Shown here one piece after another: positions 9,563-20,517 of a stretch of DNA of 64,000 bases. The notes under the pieces were generated by a model that searched no databases, had not been told where the DNA came from, and saw only the letters and a list, made by a program, of their open reading frames with translations. Where the stretch lies: positions 19,666,997 to 19,730,996 of the forward strand of contig NC_134398.1 of the NCBI RefSeq assembly GCF_050003625.1, written 5' to 3'. Numbering within the stretch: position 1 is the stretch's first letter; each line of letters starts with the position of its first letter. This DNA comes from Haematobia irritans. Taxonomy: Eukaryota; Arthropoda; Insecta; Diptera; Muscidae. The position numbers and the translations under genes are program-made.

Positions 9563-11050
9563 TATACCCACCACCATAGGATGGGGGGGTATATTAACTT
9601 TGTCATTCCGTTTGTAACACATCGAAATAAAGTAAAGTATATATATTTTGGGTAGTGGTGAAATTCTGAGTCGATCTGAGCATGTCCGTCCGTCCGTCCG
9701 TCCGTCCGTCCGTCTGTTGAAATCACGCTAACTTCCGAACGAAAGAAGCTATCGACTTGAAACTTGGCACAAGTAGTTGTTATTGACGTAGGTCGGATAG
9801 TATTGCAAATGGGCCATATCGGTCCACTTTTACGTATAGCCCCCATATAAACGGACCCCAAAATTTGGCTTGCGAGGCCTCTAAGAGAAGCAAATTTCAT
9901 CCGATCCGGCTGAAATTTGGTACATGGTGTTAGTATATGGTCTCTAACAACCATGCAAAAATTGGTCGACATCGGTCCATAATTATATATAGCATCCATA
10001 TAAACCGATCCCCCGATTTGGCTTGCGAGGCCTCTAAGAGAAGCAAATTTCATCCGATCCGCCTGAAATTTGGTACGTGATGTTAGTATATGGTCTTTAA
10101 TAACCATGCAAAAATTGGTCCACATCGGTTCATAATTATATATGGCCCCCATATAAACCGATCAACAGATTTGACCTCCGGAACCTCTTGGAAGACCAAA
10201 AATCATCTGATTCAGTTGAAATTTGGTACGTGGTGTTAATATATGGCCTCAAACTCCCATGCAAAAATTGGTCGATATCGGTCCATAATTATATATAGGC
10301 CCCATATAAACCGATCCCCAGATTTGACCTCCAGAGCCCCTTGGAAGAGCAAAATTCTTCCCATTCGGTTGGAATTTGGTACGTGATGTTAGTATATGGT
10401 ATCCAACAACCATGCAGGAATTGGTTCCTATCAGTCCATAATTATATATAGCTCCCATATAAACCGATCCCCAGATTTGAATTTTGCTTCTCCAAAAGGC
10501 ACCGGACTTTTGGAGAAGCAAAATTCATCCTATCTGCTTGAAATTTGGTACGTGGTGGTAGTATATGCTATTTAACAACCATGCCAAAAGTGGTCCATAT
10601 CAGTCCATAATCGTACATGGCCCCATATAAACCGATCCCGAGATTTGGTTTTGGAACCTCTTGGAGGAGCAAATTTCATCCGAGTGAGTTGAAATTTGGT
10701 ACATTGTGCTAGTATATTGTCGTTAACAACCATGCCTAACTAGGTCCATATCGGTCTATAGTTATATATGGCCCTCAGATAAATAGATCCCCAATCACAC
10801 AAAGATTGGTCCATATCAAGTTCATAATTGTATATAGCCTCCATATAAGCGACACCCATATTTCATTCTATTCTGGCTCTCTACGTATGGACTAAATCAC
10901 TATTTAGAAAACGATGTTAAGAAGTTTTAAGATACCATAACCCAAGTAATTCGATTGTGGATGATAGTCTTTCGTAGAAGTTTCTACGCAATCCATGGTG
11001 GTGGGTACATAAGATTCGGCCTGCCGAACTTGCGGCCGTATATACTTGTT
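9563..11050 (+). mobile_element. DINE-1-like element nested inside mariner copy 1
   Basis: It begins TATACCCACCACCATAGG at 9563, has a (GTCC)n core at about 9684-9713, several ~153-bp repeats, a subterminal CCATGGTGGTGGGTA, a hairpin (GGCCTGCCGAA, imperfect) and GGCCGTATATACTTGTT at 11034-11050. Both flanks are mariner sequence. Compared with mariner copy 2 the break falls exactly after a T5 run, with no target-site duplication. Reading from the TATACCC end the order is GTCC core, repeats, subterminal repeat, hairpin. Near 10480 one monomer is scrambled: part of the GAATTTTGCTTCTCC phrase appears in inverted order. Confidence 0.88.
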
Positions 11051-11088
11051 CAATTTCCATTAGTATAAAATTCAAGAAAAATATTCAG

Positions 11089-12071
11089 TTAGGCTTTAGC
11101 TTTTCCAAATCCGAATTACCGGGCCTCACGCTTGACACCTGCCATCAGATTTTGTACAGCCACCTTGTCCACCTTCTTCGCCGCAGAAAGCCAGTTTGCC
11201 TTGAACTGCTGCTCGTCCTTAGCAGTTTTTTTGGTCTTCTTTACGTTCCGCTTGACAATAGCCCAGTATTACTCAATTGGGCGGAGCTCTGGCGTGTTGG
11301 GGGGGGGGGGGGGTTCTTGTCCTTGGGAACCACCTGCACGTTGTTGGCGGCGTACCATTCCATGGCCTTTTTACCATAATGGCAAGATGCCAAATCCGGC
11401 CAAAACAGTACGGAACAACCGTGTTTCTTCAGGAAAGGCAGCAGACGTTTATTCAAACACTCTTTCACGTAAATTTCTTGGTTGATAGTCTCGGAAGCTA
11501 TGAAAATGCTGCTTTTCAAGCCACAGGTACAGATGGCTTGCCAAACCAGATATTTCTTTGCGACCTTCGACAGTTTTATGTGCTTGAAAATATTTCTACC
11601 TTTTTCCTTCCTTTTGCCGTATAAAACTCCTGTCCCGGAAGCTGCTTGTAGTCGGCTTTGACGTAGGTTTCGTCGTCCATTACAACGCAGTCAAACTTCG
11701 TCAGCATCGTCGTGTACAGCCTCTGGGATCGCGCTTTGGCCGTCGTATTTTGTTTATCATCGCGATTTGGAGTCACTAACTTCTTGTAAGTCGATAGTCC
11801 GGCTTGTTTTTTTTGGCTCGATGCACTGTTGTATACGATACACCCAGCTTATTTGCGGCATCTCGGAGAGAGAGGTTAGGGTTTCGCTTGAAACTAACCC
11901 CGATCCAGACTTCTTGGCTGTCGACAAACGTTCCCCAAACACTTTAATTACATTTGTAACGGTTCATTTGGCAACTTTTAGCGATTTTGCCAGCTTTGCG
12001 TGCGAGTAGCTCGGATTTTCGCGATGCGCGAGCAAAATTTTGATACGCTGCTCTTCTTGCTTGGACGGCAT
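11089..12071 (-). pseudogene. Mariner transposase remnant (copy 1), frameshifted
   Basis: Read on the minus strand, the start ATG is at 12071-12069 and the stop at 11091-11089. Pieces of the same transposase as copy 2 appear in different frames: the C-terminal part of the helix-turn-helix domain (11757-11942), the DDETYVKA region (11576-11776) and a catalytic-core piece containing PDLASCHY (11241-11519). Relative to copy 2 there is a one-base loss in the SGSG region. The codons for KNPPN are replaced by a C15 run (G15 on the + strand, 11299-11313), which shifts the frame before the third catalytic residue. It keeps ~9 codons that copy 2 has lost, and keeps the Trp codon where copy 2 has a stop. 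Not functional. Confidence 0.9.
11299..11313 (+). repeat. G15 homopolymer inside the mariner remnant
   Basis: Copy 2 reads GGGAGGG at the equivalent place (reverse complement of its 48927-48933). The G15 tract most likely grew by slippage after the interrupting A was lost or converted, and it destroys the transposase frame. Confidence 0.85.
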
Positions 12072-12223
12072 TTTGACAACTGAAGAGTGAATTCCAAAAT
12101 CAAAATAGGAGCAACTTTCTACACACACCTTCAAAATGAGGGGTGTTCAGGTTTTTTTTAATGCAAAATTGGAAGAATTACGTCAAGTTTATATTGACCA
12201 AATTTTGACCGTATCACCCTTTA

Positions 12224-12680
12224 TACTGGAGGAAAGCTGTCCCTCTAGCCTCCTTTTTCCCATTATACATTCTCCCTCTTTTACTGAAGAAGAGCCGTCT
12301 CTCTAGTCATAAGCCACATTTTTGCCATTACACATTTCCCCCTCTTACTTACTTTCTTCCCCTACCCAAATCTCCCTTACGCTGGAAAAGAGCTGTGTCT
12401 CAAATCGTGGGTTTACTCTCCTCCCCTACACGGTTCCGTTCCTACACTGTAGGAGAGATGTCTCTCTAGCCGTTATCCCGTGTCTAACCTTCCACTGGAG
12501 GAGAGCCGTTTCTCTAGTCGTAAACCTCTGTTTCCCATTACACATTTCCCCCTCTTACTTACTTACTTCCCCTTCACAAATCCACCTTACACTGGAGGAG
12601 AGCTGTCTCTCCGTTCCTACACTGGATGAAAGCTGTATATCTAACCGAGATCCCGTACCTAATCTCGTTATAGCCCTGGA
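12224..12680 (+). repeat. ~62-70-bp minisatellite, right part
   Basis: The array interrupted at 9474 resumes with CTGGAGGAAAGCTGTCC and continues with CACTGGAGGAGAGCCGTT and CATTACACATTTCCCC units to about 12680. The 157-codon frame at 12322-12795 lies mostly on repeat units and has no recognisable domain. Confidence 0.82.
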
Positions 12681-14205
12681 AGTGAGTAGTCTCTCTGGAC
12701 ACGAATGCCTTGTCGTACTTCTAGCACTGAATCCGAGTGAAAACCTCAACCCGACCAACTGTCCGACCGCCAATGAAGCAGCATCCGACCAGTGAGCACA
12801 AATCACTCGCTGAGAATCCAATCCGTCTACTGACCCCTAAGTCCGAGGACCGCTGGGTCTCGTTAAACCCCTGGCCGTGTCAACCAGTCCAACAACCAGG
12901 AACCGGTGGCATCAGGATATTTTTTTCTTTTGCACTTATTCTGTACATTAATCATCACACAATAAACGTAATTCTTTCTCCTAAACCATAAACTTGCCTT
13001 CTCACTCTTCTCTGTCAACGAAATCAAATTTTTCTGTGACGACACCTGGCCCCGTGAGCTCACCCTAACCAAACGGGGGAAAATTCCGTCGTTAAATTGA
13101 TAAACTTAAGAATAATCCTCACTTTCCACATGACATTTCTCGCTCCGATATTTATAAAAATTCGTTTCTGAAACATTACGAAAGAGCTTGATTTGTTAAG
13201 TAGATGTCGCTGTCTATTGATTCTTCAATTAACCATGGGATTTAACGTCTGTATTTCAAAACTACAAGCAGAAAAAAAATTTAAAAAAAAAACCTTGAAA
13301 AATGTCCTTCATTTTTAAAATAATCTACCTCCAACTTTGTAAAAAGTTTCAACAAGCCCATAGTATTGGAGAGTAACTTAATTAATAATAAAATTCTAAT
13401 AGATATTGTGGTTTATTGACGTCATACATTAGGGCCTTATACTATAACCTAAAAACGTTATAATTAGAAACAGACGTTTAGAGAGAAAAGAAATCCACAA
13501 ACTAAGTTTACTAGCTTTAATAACCAATTAACTCAATATACCAATAAAAGTCTTTGGAAACCACAAGAATCAAATTCAAACTTTCTGTTTCTTCCTGGAA
13601 TATCAAACGGATAGCTTCCTCTTTCACTTCAATAACCTAGTGAATGAAGTAACATTTATTGGCCACTAAAAACTATTTTCAGAAAATGTTGGTAGGAAAG
13701 TTTTTGCTTTTGCCTTTCACCTTCGTCCCTCCCACTCGCCACTATCATGACCATCATCATTATCCAAGGCATCATTGCCATCTCTATCACTAAGATCGTA
13801 AGATGAGACCAAACACTTGCCTTACTCGGGATGCGATAAATTCAATTACTTTTGGAAAAACATGAAAATAAAGATTGTTTTCATGGTTGGAGAACTCGAT
13901 GAAAACTTTGAGTTGAAGGAATAAAGAAATACTCCGTAGGAAAAATATTATCCTCTACGAAACAAGCAATGAAATTATGATGATTTTTAAAAATGACCGC
14001 CAAAGTTTGCACCAAAACCAGCAATGGTATGAGGTTTGATGATTATGGGTCGTAGAGATCAATCACTGAAATTGTGGTATAAAATCAAATAATCTATAAA
14101 AATATGCTGAAAAATCTGAGTCTGTTTCACCAATCTGCAGTAAGTAGATATGGATCACACCTTGTGCATCCTAGAAAACGGTAATTATGGTGGCTGATAT
14201 GTGTA
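12681..14205. other. Non-repetitive spacer, relatively GC-rich at its left end
   Basis: 12690-13080 has a different base composition (C-rich on the + strand), an AATAAA at 12961-12966 and CCCCGTGAGC...ACGGGG arms near 13050-13079. This could be the decayed end of a retroelement or an old transcribed segment, but no protein match, LTR pair or splice structure could be established. The rest is ordinary AT-rich DNA without a supported gene. Confidence 0.4.
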
Positions 14206-14210
14206 GTAAA

Positions 14211-14595
14211 CACGGTTGCCACTGTTGGTAAAATTATACAAAATATTTTAGTATTTTTACTGTTTGGTAGATTGGTAGAATGCGTGTAGATTGTGCAAAA
14301 TACACCTCTCCACCTAAAAATTTTCTATAAAAAAAAAAAAACAATTTTGCCAAAATTTTCTTCAGATATAAAATTTTTACAAAATTTTCTATAGAAATAA
14401 AATTTTGACAAAATTTTCTATAGAAATAAAATTTTGACAAAATTTTCTAAAGAAATAAAATTTTTGACAAAATTTTCTATAAAAATAAAATTTTGACAAA
14501 ATTTCCTATAGAAATAGAATTTTGACAAAAAATTTCTATAGAAATAAAATTTTGACAAAATTTTCTAAATTTTATTTCCATAGAAATTTTATGTG
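14211..14595 (+). repeat. Short AT-minisatellite element with CACGGTTGCCAC terminus
   Basis: It starts with CACGGTTGCCACTG (14211-14224), followed by ~100 bp of non-repeated lead-in and then about nine 29-bp units with TTTCTATAGAAATAAAATTT and TGACAAAATTTTC. It is the clearest left end of the AT-minisatellite elements. The same lead-in, inverted and diverged, closes the long array at 54571-54693. Confidence 0.7.
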
Positions 14596-15428
14596 GGAAT
14601 GAACTTTTTTCAGATAATTTCTTTTATTGATAGAGTTGATTCTTTAAAGTATTATGATTTTGTAGATACGTTTGTCCCAAGCGATCATTTGTTGAACTGA
14701 CAGAAAAATTTGTTGTTAAAAAACGAAATTTTTGTAATCCTAAAAAATGAGATTAATTTTTTGCATATGCTTGTTTATAGGAAAATTTTCAACAGAAATA
14801 ACCTTCCATTTCTAATCATAGGTCCCTCATTAAACGATAATAGAAATTTGTATATTTTTCCATCAGTATTTTTGCCCACTTGATACACAATCCTTCCTTG
14901 GCCAATTTAGATCCAAAATATTAACTTGACATTTTACTTATTGACTACTTGAGAGGTTGCAGCTAAAACAACTCTTGAAAAAACGAATAACCCTCAAAAC
15001 TTAATCCATTTTGAATTTTTTACTTAATTTAGCTTTTGAAACTTCTCAAGGGAGTTTTATAATTTTTCGATTTATAGTTTATTTTGTTTTTGATGCAAAA
15101 CATTTTCTTTTCATTTCTCCACCAAGTGGTTACTTCCAAATTGCACTGTAGTAAGTTTTCCTTTCAATCACTATTAGCTGTTAGTGGCAGGAAGATACAC
15201 TCACCATTTGCCTTAAGTAGTGGTCTTATGGTTTACTTTATAAAAGTAAAGAGAAATGAAACATGGAATTGTTTTCTTTAGATAGAGGCAGCTATGTCTT
15301 TTTTTGGAGAATAGTAGGAAGCTATAACAGAATGTACTGCTACTATGGGTTTTACTCAGGCTTTTCGCATTATTGGGAAAGCGGGGAATTCCGGAATCTC
15401 GCTCAAAAGAAAAAAAAATTAAAACGAA
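14596..15428. other. Unassigned AT-rich spacer
   Basis: No tandem repeats of note. Two short overlapping open frames (15084-15281 and 15263-15448) have no recognisable motif. Best described as non-coding. Confidence 0.45.
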
Positions 15429-17571
15429 TAACCAGAAATAAAAAATAAATATACAATTAAAATTTTGATTGAAAATTTTTATAGAAAAAAAATTTTGACA
15501 AAATTGCCTAAAGAAGTAAACTGTTCACATATTTTTCTACCGAAATAAAATTTTCACAAACTGTTCTATAGAAATAAAATTTTGACAAAATTTTCTATAG
15601 AAATAAAATTTTGGGAAAATTTTCTATAGAAATAAAATGTTGACAAAATGTTCAATAGAAATAAAATGTTGATAAAATTTTCTACAGAAATAAAGTTTTA
15701 ACAACATTTTCTATAGAAATAAAATTTTTTCTAAAGAAATAAAATTTCGGTAAATTTTTCTATAGAAATAAGATTTTTACAAAATCTTCTATAGAAATAA
15801 AATTTTGAGAAAATTCTCTATAGAAACAAACTTTTGACAAAAATTCTCTTTTGAAAAAAAATCTTGACAAAATTTTTTATAGAAATAAAATTTTGACAAA
15901 ATTTTCTATAGAAATAAAATTTTGACAAATAAAATAAAATTATGATAAAATTTTCTATGAAAATAAAATTTAGGCAAAATTTTGTATAGAAATAAAAGTA
16001 ACCAGAAATAAAACTAGTATATAGAAATAAATATACAATTAAAATTTTGATTGAAAATTTTTATAGAAAAAAAAATTTGACAAAATTGCCTAAAGAAGTA
16101 AACTGTTCACATATTTTTCTACCGAAATAAAATTTTCACAAAATGTTCTATAGAGATAAAATTTTGACAAAATTTTCTATAGAAATAAAATTTTGGGAAA
16201 ATTTTCTATAGAAATAAAATGTTGACAAAATGTTCAATAGAAATAAAATGTTGATAAAATTTTCTACAGAAATAAAGTTTTAACAACATTTTCTATAGAA
16301 ATAAAATTTTTTATAAAGAAATAAAATTTCGGTAAATTTTTCTATAGAAATAAGATTTTTACAAAATCTTCTATAGAAATAAAATTTTGAGAAAATTCTC
16401 TATAGAAACAAACTTTTGACAAAAATTCTCTTTTGAAAAAAAGAAATCTTGACAAAATTTTTTATAGAAATAAAATTTTGACAAAATTTTCTATAGAAAT
16501 AAAATTTTGACAAATAAAATAAAATTATGATAAAATTTTCTATGAAAATAAAATTTAGGCAAAATTTTGTATAGAAATAAAAGTTTAAGAAAATTTTCTA
16601 TAGAAATAAAATTTTAACAAACTTTTCTATAGAAATAAAATTTTGACAAAATTTTCGATAGAAATAAAATTTTGACAAAATTTTTTATAAAAATAAACTT
16701 TTCGATAGAAATAAAATTTTGGCTAAAATTTTTATACAAATAAAATTTTAACAAAAATAAAATTTCGACAACACTTTCTATAAAAAAATTTAAAAAAAAA
16801 TCCATAGGAAAAAATGGGAGAAAATTTCTATTTAAATAAAAATTTGATATAAATAAAATTTTGAGATATTTTTTATAGAAATAAAATTTTGACGAAATTT
16901 TAATCAGAAATAAAATTTTGACAATTTTTTTATAGAAATAGAACGTTGACAATGATTTCTATAGAAATAAAATGTTAACAACATGTTTCTATAGAAATAA
17001 AATTTTGCAAAACATTCTATAGAAATAAAATTTTGACAAAAATTTTATAGAAATAAAATTTTGACAAAAATTTCTATAGAAATAAAATTTGGCAAAATTT
17101 TCTATAGAAATAAAATTTTGACAATTTTTTTTTTTGATAGATTATAAAATTTTGACAACTTTTTTTATAAAACAAACTTTTTGATATAAATTAAACTTTG
17201 ACAAAAATAAAATTTCGACAACATTTTCTATAAAACAATTTAAAAAAAAAAATCCATACAAAAAAATTGGAGAAAATGTCTATAGAAATAAAAAATTGAT
17301 ATAAATAAAATGAGAAGTTTTTTATAGAAAAAAAATTTAGAAAAAAAATTTTACTGACTACAGAAGTAAAATTTTGTCAAAAATTTTTATAGAAATAAAA
17401 CGTTGACAATGGTTCCTGTAGAAATAAAAATTTAACGCCATTTTTCTATAGAAATAAAATTTTTACAAAAATTTTTATAGAAATAGAATTTTGACAAAAT
17501 TTTCTATAGAAATAAAATGTTGAAAAAAAAAATTCTATAGAAATAAAATTTAAAATTTTTGACTTTTCTTT
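15429..17571 (+). repeat. 29-bp AT minisatellite array with ~570-bp internal duplication
   Basis: Units combine the palindrome TTTCTATAGAAA with AAAATTTTGACAAAATTTT, period 29 bp. Two successive blocks (about 15429-15998 and 15999-16580) share the same unusual variants in the same order (ACCAGAAATA, TTGCCTAAAGAAGTAAACTG, TCTACCGAAATAAAA), so a ~570-bp segment was duplicated in tandem. Beyond 16580 the units are more irregular. Confidence 0.9.
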
Positions 17572-18577
17572 TTATACCATATACCATAGGATGGAGCCAT
17601 TCCGTTTGTAGCACATCGAAATATCGAAAGACCCCATAAAGTATATATATTCTGGGTCGTGGTGAAATTCTGAGTCGATCTAGTGGTGTAGTCCGTCCGT
17701 CTTTCCGTCCGTCTGTGAAAATCACGCTAACTTCCGAACAAAACAAGCTATCGACTTGAAACTTAGCACAAGTAGTTGTTATTGATGTTGGTCGTATGAT
17801 ATTGCAAAAGGACCATATCGGACCACTTTTTCGTATAGCCCCCATATAAACTGCCAGATTTGTCTTTCGGACGCTATTGGAAGGCTAATTGTACCCGATT
17901 CGGTTGAAATTTGGTACGTGATGTTAGTATTTGCCATCTAACAATAATGCAAAAATTGACCCATATCGGTCCAAAATTATATATAGCCCCCATATATACC
18001 GATCCCCCAGATTTGACCTTCGGAGCTTCTTCGAGGAGCAAATATCTCCGATTCGATTAAAATTTTGTACAAATTTCGTATTTTTCTTCCAAAAATCATG
18101 TGTACTTATATATATCTCCGATATATATACCGATCCCCAGATTTGACCTCAAGAACATCTTGGAAGAACAAATTTCATTCGATTCGAATATAATTGTATA
18201 CATTGAGTTAGTATATGACATCTAACTAACATACCATGCGTAACTTTGTTAATTTCGGCTCATAATTATATATAGCCCCCATATACACCGCGCAAAAATT
18301 GGTTCGTATCTATATATACCGGTCAAGAACTGAATTATAGGTTAGGTTAGGTTATGTGCAGCCCGATGTATCAGGCTCACTTAGACTATTCAGTCCATTG
18401 TGATACCACAGTGGTGAACTTCTCTCTTATTATATATTATTATTATATATCTGCCTTGTTTGTCTAACATATACCCCATATTGACTAAGGCACAATGTTA
18501 AGAATCTTTCTACGCAATCCATGGTGGAGGGTACATAAGATTCGGCCCGGCCGAACTTACGGCCGTATATACTTGTT
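17572..18577 (+). mobile_element. DINE-1-like element with SINE fragment inside
   Basis: It begins TATACCATATACCATAGG, a slightly rearranged TATACCC end. A GTCCGTC core at about 17690-17716, degenerate 153-bp repeats, the subterminal CCATGGTGGAGGGTA and the hairpin TTCGGCCCGGCCGAA follow, ending GGCCGTATATACTTGTT near 18577. Repeats here are more diverged than in the 45.5-kb copy. A 5'-truncated SINE is inserted at 18338-18430. Flanks are AT minisatellite on the left and single-copy DNA on the right. Confidence 0.83.
18338..18430 (-). mobile_element. 5'-truncated SINE copy
   Basis: The (TTAGG)-type tail GGTTAGGTTAGGTT leads into GCAGCCCGATGTATCAGG and TCACTTAGACTATTCAG, then GGTGAACTTCTCTC, the 3' end of the SINE in inverted orientation. 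It interrupts the DINE-1-like element. Possible short target repeats (ATTATA on each side) are too AT-rich to trust. Confidence 0.8.
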
Positions 18578-19970
18578 TTGATAAAATATCGATTAACCGA
18601 ATATTCGATTTTCTTATCCTTCTTTATAATATAAAAATATAAAGACTCAACTATGGTTCAATAGGCTGAAATGGAATTGAAATCCCTGAAGAACATCGTT
18701 GACTTAATAGCGAACAATTTGTTATTATTTTCTTATTTTATTTCAATATTTGTTCCAAGAATTGGGTCACGTTACTCTTCGTTGCCACATTGTTGCATTT
18801 GGTTTCTGAGGACGGACTCTTTTCAATGCAAATGGAAACAGGTCGTGGGCGTTATACACCACAAAAAAAAATCCACAGTCATATATATCAGCAACTCATT
18901 GAGTCCGGATTTTGCACTGTAGAGCATTGTAGGTCGTGCAAAATAAAAGTGAAATGTAGGGGTTTCGTTTTGGCAAGACATCCCAAAAAAAAAAAAACAA
19001 AAACGGAGGGAGCATCATCCACCATTCATTTCATTCGCTTATCAGTGTGACTTTGGGGTTATGGTTTTTGGTGTTAAAGCCATGGTTTATGTTACTTACC
19101 GTTTGCATAGCTAGTTCTCTTCCGAATGACTAAATGGATGAACGGTTGGCGTAATGGCTGGTTGGTTAGAAGATTGGTCGATCGGTTGTTTTGTGATGGT
19201 GGCAGCCACCAACTTTTAGAGTTAGTGGAGTCTGACGGTGATGGCGTTATTTGCTTTAATGGAATAACATTTAAAATGCAGCATAAAAGCAATGGTGGCT
19301 TGGAGAGAAATTACAGGGCAAAATCAAATGGCTAAGGATTTGGATATTGGTTGTACATAGATGGCCACGATTTGGTTGCTTTTTATCCCCTCCTACCACC
19401 CTCCATATTCCCATTTTCATTTTTATTCAGTTTGTTTAACAAACAAATTTTTGTTTCACATAAATTCACTTTGCATAACATTTCAAATTGTATTGTCTGA
19501 ACCCACCCTCAACTCCTCCCCATCTAACCTTCTCTGGATCAATCGATAGGGATATGCCAAAAAAGAGCCTTCCAATCCATTGGCATTTGCATTGCACTCC
19601 TTGTAGGTCATTGATGGCCAAGTGGCAACTAGTATTGGCGTTTAGTGCTTACATGGTTGAAAGTGAAAAGTTAACTTAGTTTATGGCCAACATCTGGTAT
19701 GCTTTTTGGCCATTCGGGGAACAGAAATTGCCAAATTAATTGGAAATTGTTGAAAATTGATCTTTAATTGAGGACATCGAATTGATTTGTTTTTCCTTTT
19801 TAGAAAATATTTTAAACTTACAGCAATTTAGACAATATAGTTTTTCTCTACTTCATATTTGCCAAGTAAAAATACCTTTAGATTTGGGTTGAGCTGATAT
19901 CATCAAACCTGGATATATGGTGCCATATATGTCATTGGAATGTGGACTACTACCATACTGCAGTAAAGAG
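18578..19970. other. Non-repetitive spacer
   Basis: About 1.4 kb with several short frames on both strands, none with a domain signature, codon bias or convincing splice sites. Looks like intergenic or intronic DNA. Confidence 0.45.
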
Positions 19971-20517
19971 CACGGTTGCCCCAAATAGAAACACAATTTT
20001 GACAAAATTTTCTATAGAAATAAAATCTTGAAAAAATGTTCTATAGAAATAAAACTTTGACAAATGTTCTTATGGAATAAAAATTTTCAATAGAAAAAAA
20101 AATTTGGCCAAAATTCTCTATAGGAATAACAAACAAAATTTTCTGTAGAAATAAAATTTTGACAAAATTTTTCTATAGAAGTAAAATTTTGACAAAATTT
20201 TCTATAGAAATAAAATCTTGAAAAAATGTTCTATAGAAATAAAACTTTGAAAAATGTTCTTATGGAATAAAAATTTTCAATAGAAAAAAAATGTGGCCAA
20301 AATTCTCTATAGGAATAACAAACAAAATTTTCTGTAGAAATAAAATTTTGACAAAATTTTCTATAAAAATTAAATTTTGACAAAATTTTATATAGAAATA
20401 CAATTTTAACAAAATTTTCTATAGACTAATAAAATTTTGACAAAATTTTCTATAGAAATAAAATTTTGATAAAATTTTCTATGGAAATAAAATTTTGACA
20501 GTATTTCCAAAAAAAAA
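19971..20517 (+). repeat. AT-minisatellite element with CACGGTTGCC left end
   Basis: CACGGTTGCC at 19971-19980 is followed almost at once by 29-bp units. Within it, two 190-bp blocks (rare variant TAAAATCTTG at 20021 and again at 20211, then TTCTTATGGAATAAAAA and AGGAATAACAAACAAAA) are a tandem duplication. The array stops where the DINE-1-like element at 20518 begins. Confidence 0.85.

Larger units (their letters stand above)
9475..12221 (-). mobile_element. Tc1/mariner-superfamily copy 1, inactive, split by a DINE-1-like insertion
   Basis: The terminal inverted repeats AAGGGTGATACGGTCAAAAT (9475-9494) and its complement at the right end are bordered by TA at 9473-9474 and 12222-12223. Removing the nested element (9563-11050) leaves about 1.26 kb, close to the 1229 bp of copy 2 at 48042-49270. 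The transposase runs on the minus strand and is frameshifted. The host site is the GGAGGAGAGCCGTC minisatellite; the flanks (...GTTCC|TA and TA|CTGGAGG...) resemble its GTTCCTACACTGGAGG phrase. Confidence 0.93.

Noticed and set aside
12322..12795. 157-codon frame in the GGAGGAGAGCCGTC minisatellite
   Set aside because: Most of it is repeat translation (PLHISPSYLL units); no domain.
7977..13060. A large LTR retrotransposon or solo LTR running from TGTTAG near 7977 to GACGACA near 13047
   Set aside because: There is a polyadenylation-like AATAAA at 12961 and TGT/ACA-like ends, but no second LTR, target duplication, priming site or retroviral-type protein could be shown.
16614..16952. Frames rich in KFYFYRKFCQNFIS-type residues (also at 27.7, 36.2, 49.3, 51.0, 57.4 and 60.1 kb)
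   Set aside because: By-products of the 29-bp AT minisatellite, whose three-unit translation gives a 29-residue repeat.
18338..18354. True telomeric (TTAGG)n tract
   Set aside because: Only about three units and always attached to the SINE 3' end, so it is a SINE tail and not a chromosome end.
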